Shown here: positions 57,830 through 64,000 of the stretch, one piece after another | Numbering within the stretch: the first letter of the stretch is position 1 | Layout: each line of letters begins with the position of its first letter | Assembly: GCA_017347445.1 (NCBI GenBank) | Contig: AP021856.1 | Location: 3,976,613 to 4,040,612, forward strand | Direction of reading: 5' to 3' | DNA from: Candidatus Brocadia pituitae | GTDB lineage: Bacteria; Planctomycetota; Brocadiia; Brocadiales; Brocadiaceae | DNA length: 64,000 nucleotides | The notes under the pieces: generated by a model | Seen by the model: the letters and a program-made list of their open reading frames with translations, nothing else | Databases searched by the model: none | Told to the model about the DNA's origin: nothing | Translations under genes and position numbers: made by a program

Positions 57830-59230
57830 TTAAAATATTTTCCCGGGATTTAATATGCCCTTGGGATCAAAAAGTTGCTTTATATCCTTCATAATCCCTA
57901 ATTCCATGGGTGGAATTTCAAGGGAGAGAAAGGCCGATTTTACATTCCCGATACCGTGTTCTCCTGAAACTGTTCCTCCCACTTCCACGGTGTTGCGGAG
58001 GATCTCTTCAATCATCCTTTCTGCCAATGCCCTTTGCTGTTCCCCATTATCATACATAACATTTACGTGAATATTGCCATCGCCAATATGTCCAAAACTC
58101 GCAACCTTTAAGGAAGGATATTGTTTGTGAATGCTGGCTATCCTGTCTAATATCTCCAATATCCTGCTTCGTGGAACACAAATGTCTTCGTTGATTTTAT
58201 AAGGAGCTATATTATAGAGTGCCGGAGAGATAGCACGCCGTACCTCCCAGAGTGTGTTGCGCTCTTTGGAACTTTTTGCGGAAGCAATCGTAAGTGCATT
58301 GTTTTCTCGAACAATTTTCTCTATGAGTGATGCTTCTGCTTTAACGCTTGATTCTCTTCCGTCAACGTCGATAAGCAGCAAGGCATTTACCTCTGCAGGA
58401 ATTTGAATCTCTTGCTTGTATCCTTTGACGCAGTTGATACTTGATTTGTCAATAAATTCCATCGCACGGGGCAAGAGGTTGTTAAAAATAATCTGGCTCG
58501 CCGATTGTACAGCATCCTGAGTTGTTGCAAAAAAGGCCAGGAGAGTTTCGATCTTTTCGGGGAGGGGAAGCAGTTTTACCGTGATCTGGGTAAAGACACC
58601 CATTGTGCCCTCTGAACCGACGAAGAGACGGGTAAGGTCATAACCCGTGACACTCTTCAACGTCTTGCGGCCCGTGTGGATAATACTTCCATTGGCAAGG
58701 ACGACCTCCAAAGCCAGAATATAATCCCGCGTAACGCCATATTTTAAACCGGTGATTCCTCCGGAACATTCGGCTACATTGCCGCCTATGGTAGAGAATG
58801 GGGCGCTTGCGGGGTCCGGTGGATAAAACAGCTTATGTTTTGCAACCTCGTTTTGCAATGTTTGGGTGATAACCCCTGGCTCTACCGTGGCTGTCAGGTC
58901 TTCAGGGCTAATCTCTACAATGTGATTCATTTGGGTGAAATCCAAAACGATACCACCTTTCACCGGCACGGCACCGCCGGTGAGCCCTGAACCCGCACCA
59001 CGGGGATAAACAGGGATTTCCTGCTCATATGCAAACCGCAGGATACCGGAAACGTGTTGCGCAGACTGAGGTCGCACCACAACATCTGGTAAGTACTTTT
59101 GTTTGGAGCCGTCGTATGAGTAACAGATGCGGTCTTCGAGCAGGTGAAGTACATTTTCTTTCCCAATGAGCCGGCTTAATTCGTGGGTTAATCCGTCTGT
59201 CTTCGTCTTTTTCGTGGTAGTAGTATTCAT
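57830..59230 (-). CDS. glcD: FAD-linked oxidase (GlcD / D-lactate dehydrogenase type)
   Basis: 466 residues. PCMH FAD domain with YPRGAGSGLTGGAVPVKGGI and DPASAPFSTIGGNVAECSGG, then the C-terminal domain with FGHIGDGNIHVN (metal/substrate His) and GEHGIGNVKSAFL. This is the GlcD/DLD family, which oxidises glycolate or D-lactate. The partner subunits GlcE and GlcF are not adjacent, so a single-subunit D-lactate or 2-hydroxyacid dehydrogenase is likely. Confidence 0.88.
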   Translation of the reverse strand: MNTTTTKKTKTDGLTHELSRLIGKENVLHLLEDRICYSYDGSKQKYLPDVVVRPQSAQHVSGILRFAYEQEIPVYPRGAGSGLTGGAVPVKGGIVLDFTQMNHIVEISPEDLTATVEPGVITQTLQNEVAKHKLFYPPDPASAPFSTIGGNVAECSGGITGLKYGVTRDYILALEVVLANGSIIHTGRKTLKSVTGYDLTRLFVGSEGTMGVFTQITVKLLPLPEKIETLLAFFATTQDAVQSASQIIFNNLLPRAMEFIDKSSINCVKGYKQEIQIPAEVNALLLIDVDGRESSVKAEASLIEKIVRENNALTIASAKSSKERNTLWEVRRAISPALYNIAPYKINEDICVPRSRILEILDRIASIHKQYPSLKVASFGHIGDGNIHVNVMYDNGEQQRALAERMIEEILRNTVEVGGTVSGEHGIGNVKSAFLSLEIPPMELGIMKDIKQLFDPKGILNPGKIF

Positions 59231-59636
59231 AGGCTAAAGCAATTACAGATAATCAAACGCTCTCTTGTTAACAAGTTTTTTCACAACCACCATAACAGGT
59301 GTATTCCCGAATGTTTGTTTTCCTGTTCTTCAGGCGGAGTCCACTATGTCCCCCGCGGGCGGGGGGGGATGGACATTCACTGAACATATTATCCAAGTTC
59401 CTATTAACCAGGAGGCAAGGAGATTGTCTTTTGCGCCTGATTCAAAACATCTTGTCCTTTTCTCCGTGAAAGCTAAAGGCTTATGGACGTTTACTTTAGT
59501 ACATTGCGATACATAAGTCAAATTTTTTCCCCCCGGCAGGAATGGGCAGGGCGGTACTTTTTAGCAGTAGACTTTTGAACGTTTCTGGTTATCCGGGGTA
59601 CCCGGAGAATGCGCGGTGTGGAGACAAGGAGTGGGT
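59231..59636. other. Intergenic stretch, no gene supported
   Basis: About 400 bases between two minus-strand genes. It contains a G-rich tract (GCGGGCGGGGGGGG near 59355-59368) and a short plus-strand open frame with no ribosome-binding site or known domain. It should hold the promoter of the glcD-type gene near 59240-59300. Confidence 0.45.
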
Positions 59637-60731
59637 TCAGGCGCATTGGAGGGGTTTTCTGCTTTTCCTCTCAATCCATCCTCCACCGACAACCGTGTCG
59701 TTATCATAGAAAACGACTGCCTGCCCCGGAGTGATGGCCCTTTGTGGTTCTTTGAATACGACACGTACCGCATCCGTCTGGTACGGATATACGGTGGCGT
59801 CTGCTGCCACATGATGGTACCGTATCTTTGCCTGCACGTTCATTGGAGCATCAAGTTTATCAATTGATATCCAGTTGATAGCCGATGCCACCAATTCATC
59901 TTCCAGAAGCTCGTTGTCGGTGCCGATTATCACGGTGTTTTCCTGTGGATTTATATCGACCACGTATCTGGGTGTCCCCAGGGCAACGCCAAGCCCTTTG
60001 CGTTGTCCAATGGTAAAGAAAGGTGCTCCCGGATGCTTGCCCAGAACGTTCCCCTGTGTGTCCTTAAGAAGTCCCGGAGTTATACGGTCACCAAATCTTT
60101 CATACAAAAGGGTGTGGTAGTTATTATCGAGGACAAAGCAGACGTCCTGACTTTCCGGTTTGTCCTTGGTCTTTAGATTCAAGTTCCCGGCGATTTCCCG
60201 GACAGCCTCTTTGGTTGTCGTACCCAGGGGAAAGATGGTTCTTGAGATCTGCCCCTGCTTTAATGAGAACAAGACATAGGATTGATCCTTGCGGGCGTCT
60301 GCGCCCTTTTTCAAAAGAAACCGGTTATGAAACTTCTCAACTTTCGCGTAGTGGCCGGTAGCAATATAATCGGCATTCAACATCTTTGCAAAATCAAGCA
60401 ACCTGCCAAATTTGAGATCCTGATTGCAGAGGATGCAGGGGTTGGGTGTTCTGCCATTGAGATACTCGGTACAAAAGGTATCAATGATACGGTCAAAGGC
60501 ATCTCTAAAGTTCAGTACATGAAATTGAATGCCAAGCTGGTCTGCCACGGTGCGGGCATCGTTGGCGTCCTCAAGACTGCAACAGACCTTTGTCCTGGTT
60601 ATCGTATCGAGTTTATCAATACCCAGGCGCATAAACAGGCCAACGACTTCATACCCCTGTTCGACCAGAAGATGCGCGGCAACACTGCTATCAACACCAC
60701 CGCTCATTGCAATAACAACCTTAATCTTCAT
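59637..60731 (-). CDS. mnmA: tRNA-specific 2-thiouridylase MnmA
   Basis: 364 residues from ATG 60731 (MKIKVVIAMSGGVDSSVAAH, with the PP-loop SGGVDSS); the frame opens 23 codons earlier without merit. NPCILCNQDLKFG and ESQDVCFV provide the two catalytic Cys; TIGQRKGLGVALG is the central block. It thiolates U34 of tRNA Lys, Glu and Gln with sulfur from a persulfide carrier. Standalone gene. Confidence 0.96.
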   Translation of the reverse strand: MKIKVVIAMSGGVDSSVAAHLLVEQGYEVVGLFMRLGIDKLDTITRTKVCCSLEDANDARTVADQLGIQFHVLNFRDAFDRIIDTFCTEYLNGRTPNPCILCNQDLKFGRLLDFAKMLNADYIATGHYAKVEKFHNRFLLKKGADARKDQSYVLFSLKQGQISRTIFPLGTTTKEAVREIAGNLNLKTKDKPESQDVCFVLDNNYHTLLYERFGDRITPGLLKDTQGNVLGKHPGAPFFTIGQRKGLGVALGTPRYVVDINPQENTVIIGTDNELLEDELVASAINWISIDKLDAPMNVQAKIRYHHVAADATVYPYQTDAVRVVFKEPQRAITPGQAVVFYDNDTVVGGGWIERKSRKPLQCA

Positions 60732-60802
60732 TAGAATATAAGATCCATGAGCGTCTAGCTCACAAGAGATAGTAAAAATGTCATCCTGGGTCGAAGGCAT
60801 AG

Positions 60803-60868
60803 GGTCTTGTTAAGACCAGATTCTTCGCTTCGCTCAGAATAACAGTGTGTTATTATTTTCAGGTGAAA
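60803..60868 (-). repeat. 66-bp palindromic intergenic repeat, copy 2
   Basis: The inverted counterpart of 32681-32746, differing at about seven positions. GGTCTT (60803-60808) with AAGACC three bases on makes a small hairpin, and TTCTTCGCTTCGCTCAGAAT forms the core. It lies upstream of mnmA. Confidence 0.85.
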
Positions 60869-61025
60869 GACAACTTTTAACAATCGGCCGGATAAGGCGA
60901 AGTTATGCCGCCCCCAAAACTATACTAAAAAACTTTACGTACTCATACTATAACAGATTATATAAAACATCTTTTTATTATTTTAACAATTTCAATCCTC
61001 TACGTCTAATTCTTTAATCCATGCA

Positions 61026-61119
61026 CTAATTGATATCATAGTTAATGAACAAATCAAAGTTCTTCCTCGGTAAAGCCGCAATGTTGGGCAAATATCTTGT
61101 CCAATTCACCTTTGTTCAT
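61026..61119 (-). pseudogene. C-terminal scrap of a restriction-modification methylase
   Basis: From ATG 61119 (overlapping the preceding stop as ATGA) it reads MNKGELDKIFAQHCGFTEEEL and stops. With one T fewer it continues DLFINYDIN to a stop at 61026. The EEELD-FINYDI ending is typical of C termini of large DNA methylases. Only about 30 codons remain, so it is a decayed tail. Confidence 0.45.
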
Positions 61120-61637
61120 TTACTTACAGCATCTCTTATGATCTTATTAAGGTCATTTGGGTCAAATGAAACAGCCCAACTCCATTTTCCGAAACCTCCA
61201 TGCTGATTAACAGCCCTGCACCACTCATCTAAAAATGCCCTTTTTGTTTTGTTCTGTTCGCTATCTTGTCCTTTGGTTTCAAGAACGAGACGCTCTCCGT
61301 TCTTCAATCTGATAATAAAATCGGGGAAATATCGTCTGATAACTCCCTGGTAGTTGTAAAGAATGGTAAAACCCAAATGATCGTTCTTCACGAATGATTC
61401 TACAAACTCGCAATCGTTAATGGTTCTTGCCTCAAGAAATTCCATTTTGCTGTCAACGACGGTAAAGTTGATATGTGTTTTTGTAAAATCCTCACACGGC
61501 TTGCTTGTCCACCATGTGCGCACATCAGCAGTTGAGCGAATGGGATGTTCTTTGTCAAATACCGGGGTGAGTTGCGTCGTATTCTCTGCCCGTATTTCAT
61601 TCCAGATATGCTGGATGACTTTGTTCATATTGAGCAT
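61116..61637 (-). pseudogene. C-terminal fragment of a type III-like restriction helicase
   Basis: 173 residues with KVIQHIWNEIRAENTTQLTP, RTWWTSKPCEDFTKTHINF, KNDHLGFTILYNYQGVIRR and YFPDFIIRLKNGERLVLETK, the nuclease-side C terminus of DEAD/DEAH type III Res-like enzymes (PDFI...LETK is a PD-(D/E)xK site). The helicase part, about 700 residues, is absent. It is fused in frame to the broken HEPN gene, separated only by one TGA. Not a functional restriction enzyme. Confidence 0.8.
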
Positions 61638-61649
61638 AATCAGCCGATT

Positions 61650-61877
61650 TCACATGTTGATTATGATTCTCCAGGGGATATGCGGGAATTGCTCGCGACA
61701 ATCTGCTGAAACATTGGTGGCAGCCTCGCCTATAATCTCAACATCCTTGACAAGGGAAAGCACCAGCATCCGGTTTTTGTCGAGTGACTTTCTGGTCTTC
61801 CCTTGAGCAAAAGAAACTGCTTCTTTTGTGGCATCGAGTATATGATGCATCCGAACAATATCCGCTTTACTGCACAT
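61650..61877 (-). pseudogene. HEPN (DUF86) toxin cut off at its catalytic motif
   Basis: 75 residues: [20 protein letters not shown], then LVKDVEIIGEAATNVSADCR and HIPWRIIINM, then TGA. Family members continue with an R-N-R-L-I-H motif. Here TGA takes the place of the Arg codon, NRLI follows in frame (61638-61649), and the His is replaced by MLN of the restriction fragment. The RNase site is therefore destroyed. It overlaps the MNT gene by 11 bases. Confidence 0.8.
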
Positions 61878-62172
61878 ATTGCACCTCTGCCGACCCGACT
61901 ACCTCTTTGCGGAAATAGCGGCTTAAATCTTCCGGTGTCCTCAAGTCTACTTTCCGCCCGATGATTTCGCTTAATTCGATCTCCATGCCTGATAAGGTTA
62001 TGAGACCTGGAATACGATCCGGCTCAAACTCAACAAGAAGGTCTCTATCGCTTTCTGGCCCAAAATCGCCATGCAGACAGGAACCGAACAGTGATAGCTT
62101 GCGTATATGGTGCCGCTTACAGAATTCGACGATCTTGTCTTTCGGCAATTCTATATGACTTTTCCTTTCCAT
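61867..62172 (-). CDS. MNT-type nucleotidyltransferase antitoxin
   Basis: 101 residues. [20 protein letters not shown] holds the GS-x10-DxD nucleotidyltransferase motif (DRD here), followed by [19 protein letters not shown] and [14 protein letters not shown]. In HEPN/MNT modules this protein AMPylates and blocks the HEPN RNase. The gene is intact although its toxin is broken. The stop overlaps the HEPN start; the start abuts the AIPR stop (62172), so all are one transcript. Confidence 0.9.
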   Translation of the reverse strand: MERKSHIELPKDKIVEFCKRHHIRKLSLFGSCLHGDFGPESDRDLLVEFEPDRIPGLITLSGMEIELSEIIGRKVDLRTPEDLSRYFRKEVVGSAEVQYVQ

Positions 62173-63920
62173 TATTTCCCCTCAGTTAAAATATTATTTA
62201 TTTCAACTTGATTTAGAACACTGTTATATTCACTATTAAGAAATGTAACAAACGCCTTTGACTTTGCAATAGTGTTAATTGGTTGGTTGCCTTGCGATGT
62301 AGCATATTTCTGAGCTATTTGAATAAGTTCTGACAACGCTTGATTTAGTATGTCGAATGTTGCATCCAATTCAAAGCTTTCCAACGATTCTATGTCTTTG
62401 AAACCATATTTAGTTTTCTTAAGTATTTTAAACATTAAGAGCATCGCTAAGTGATATTTAAGGTTGCTCTTATCATGAACTGAATAATCGTTAGCATAAG
62501 AACGTATAAACATGTCTATTGTTTTGATTATTTTTGCACAAAATAGGTACATACCAAGCTTAAAAGAGTTATCGAAAACACTCTTGTAATCAACATCTCG
62601 CTTTATAAGAGAAGATGGTTTAGACCTGGCATTATGAGGCTCGCAAAGGACTACAGCCATAACTGCCTGAGCTAAATATGGAATGCTGATGATTTTGTCA
62701 ACTTGTTTCCCTAAGTTCTTATAGTAATTCTTACGGCGCTCGTAGAACCAATTATGACTTAAAAAATAATCCTCAATATCACGATGTATGCGATCAGTAG
62801 CTCGCAAAGAAGCCGGAGGAATGGCCGTTTGAAAGTTAGTGGCTTTGATAATGCGGTCTCTAGTTTCAGGATCTGATGTCACAATGATCCTTATTAAAAT
62901 TGACCTATTTTCGTCCTTCGTATTTTTCCCTTTTAAATGATTATAAATTGTCGTGGTTGTTTGAAGTCCGTTAACTACTTGAACGTCATCAAGTGTGATA
63001 GTTTTCCCAACAATGCTTGCCTTGGATGCAAGGATTGTTATTCCATTATTAAGCCACCAAAAATCTAAATTGTCATTAGACTCTAACGTCCGTTGTATAT
63101 CTCTATTAACCTCAACTTCCCCTTGATAATCACGAACATTTGATTCAAAAATATATCGTCTTAACTTGTCGTCTTTATCAATAACAAAATCATAGTAGTC
63201 TTTCAAGGTAGATAATATCACATAATTATCAGCACCTCTTGAAATATAGTTTTCAAGAAAACGTAGCTGAAGAGTATAACTCTTCTCTAATCGTGTCATT
63301 TCAAGAAGTTCACGTGCACCCATAAATCCATTTATTGCACTAGCTCCAGCAAATTTTTTAGAAATAATATCATTTAAGGTTTCGGCTTTATGACGCACTT
63401 TAGGATGGATATTGTCTGTATCTCCCTTACTTGCAAAAAGATAATTTACTTGTAACTCTGGATGGTTTGCTGCCAATTCAAGGTAGGCTTTTCGAAACAT
63501 TTCGGCTTTGTCTATAAGATTTGCATTATAAATGCTTCTCAAGACAGACATATCTTTTGTTAAATCAAAGATTTCTTCAACTGTCGTTATTGCACGTTCA
63601 ACCGCAATTTCAGAAAAAGAAGGGGATCGTTTGGCCTGAATTAAAAATAATACAATCGTAGGATTCTTCTTAAATGTTGAGAGGTCCGCATCTTCATCGA
63701 GAAGTTCTTCATTTACGAAAGCAAAAAAACCATCAATTCCACCGTCATCACCACCGCCAATTTTCCCAGATATGAACTCTTCATAAGAAAGTTCATAATT
63801 TTTTAGAATTTGTTCAAAAGTGAATATTTCAAAGAAATCGTCATCCGCCAAAGAGTTTGCAACTTGTTTTTTCTTTTGCTCTAAAATATTTTTTAAAAGT
63901 ATGATGTCATTGTCCGCCAT
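62172..63920 (-). CDS. AIPR-family abortive phage-infection protein
   Basis: 582 residues from ATG 63920 (GGGAGGCGGAG just upstream; the frame also has GTG at 63923). The N-terminal part has [18 protein letters not shown], then [11 protein letters not shown], which look like the Asp and Q-x-K of a restriction-like nuclease fold. The middle carries the AIPR (PF10592) signatures [15 protein letters not shown] and [17 protein letters not shown] helical C terminus follows. Relatives abort phage infection. It lies in one polycistron with the upstream partial gene (TGATG overlap) and the HEPN/MNT module. Confidence 0.85.
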   Translation of the reverse strand: MADNDIILLKNILEQKKKQVANSLADDDFFEIFTFEQILKNYELSYEEFISGKIGGGDDGGIDGFFAFVNEELLDEDADLSTFKKNPTIVLFLIQAKRSPSFSEIAVERAITTVEEIFDLTKDMSVLRSIYNANLIDKAEMFRKAYLELAANHPELQVNYLFASKGDTDNIHPKVRHKAETLNDIISKKFAGASAINGFMGARELLEMTRLEKSYTLQLRFLENYISRGADNYVILSTLKDYYDFVIDKDDKLRRYIFESNVRDYQGEVEVNRDIQRTLESNDNLDFWWLNNGITILASKASIVGKTITLDDVQVVNGLQTTTTIYNHLKGKNTKDENRSILIRIIVTSDPETRDRIIKATNFQTAIPPASLRATDRIHRDIEDYFLSHNWFYERRKNYYKNLGKQVDKIISIPYLAQAVMAVVLCEPHNARSKPSSLIKRDVDYKSVFDNSFKLGMYLFCAKIIKTIDMFIRSYANDYSVHDKSNLKYHLAMLLMFKILKKTKYGFKDIESLESFELDATFDILNQALSELIQIAQKYATSQGNQPINTIAKSKAFVTFLNSEYNSVLNQVEINNILTEGK

Positions 63921-64000
63921 CACTCCGCCTCCCTAATAATCTTCAAACCCTCAATCCCTCTTGCGTCAATATTCTTTACAGCTACCAGAGGGCTATTTAG
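63920..64000 (-). CDS. C-terminal end of an unknown gene, cut by the window edge
   Basis: 27 codons read LNSPLVAVKNIDARGIEGLK, then IIREAE and a TGA that overlaps the AIPR start (TGATG). The open frame and coupling to the AIPR gene make it a likely defence-operon component. The fragment is too short to name a family. Confidence 0.55.
   Translation of the reverse strand, partial: LNSPLVAVKNIDARGIEGLKIIREAE

Noticed and set aside
59265-59516. 83-codon plus-strand frame in the glcD-mnmA gap
   Set aside because: Includes a long G run, has no start signal and no family; likely chance.

Overview
The window reads as chromosomal DNA of a Gram-negative bacterium, most likely an anammox planctomycete of the Brocadiales. 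That placement is inference from gene content: a FadL-type porin and an MsbA-type exporter (outer membrane), an archaeal-type AdoMet synthetase, a GH57 branching enzyme, an Nqr pump, two GroELs around one GroES, and many IS copies. No rRNA, tRNA or CRISPR array was seen. 

Layout. 1-10.3 kb is mostly minus strand: the start of a FadL-like porin, a rhodanese sulfurtransferase, an exported blue-copper protein with a DUF155/RMND1-like membrane protein, AdoMet synthetase, a universal stress protein (UspA), an NMD3-like zinc protein, a GH57 glucan branching enzyme with a DUF4912 protein, and a divergent tandem UspA. 10.4-16.1 kb is insertion-rich. A 1.64-kb IS with 16-bp ends and a 12-bp target duplication splits an exported Ig-like protein gene. 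An intact copy of a repeated element coding for a 504-aa protein then truncates a Schlafen/AlbA-type gene. 16.5-23.6 kb holds a Kdp potassium-pump operon (small peptide, kdpF, A, B, C and a KdpD lacking its ATPase domain). 23.6-38.1 kb is housekeeping: a PocR-domain sensor, ParA with a membrane partner, BirA, groEL-groES-groEL, dnaJ, FmdB, YacG, Der, an exported methyltransferase, a lipoprotein and a CDF metal exporter. 

38.2-46.3 kb is a nest of mobile DNA: a frameshifted IS1182-type gene, two further copies of the 504-aa element in opposite orientation, an IS630 inside one of them, and an ISL3 element exactly between them. The last copy truncates a HEPN-domain gene. 46.9-47.5 kb is a DUF433/DUF5615 toxin-antitoxin pair, followed by an exported phospholipase-D-like nuclease. 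48.5-53.3 kb is nqrBCDEF without nqrA. 53.5-60.7 kb holds rfbD, an MsbA-type exporter, an aminotransferase, a GlcD-type oxidase and mnmA. 61.0-64.0 kb is a decaying defence island: a methylase tail, a restriction-helicase tail, a HEPN toxin broken at its catalytic motif, its intact MNT partner, and an AIPR-family abortive-infection gene. 

The best candidate for something undescribed is the 504-aa element. Three nearly identical copies share exactly the same right end next to three unrelated flanks, and the protein has no DDE signature that I can recognise. Several genes are broken by one-base shifts in homopolymer runs, so read errors must be excluded before calling all of them dead.
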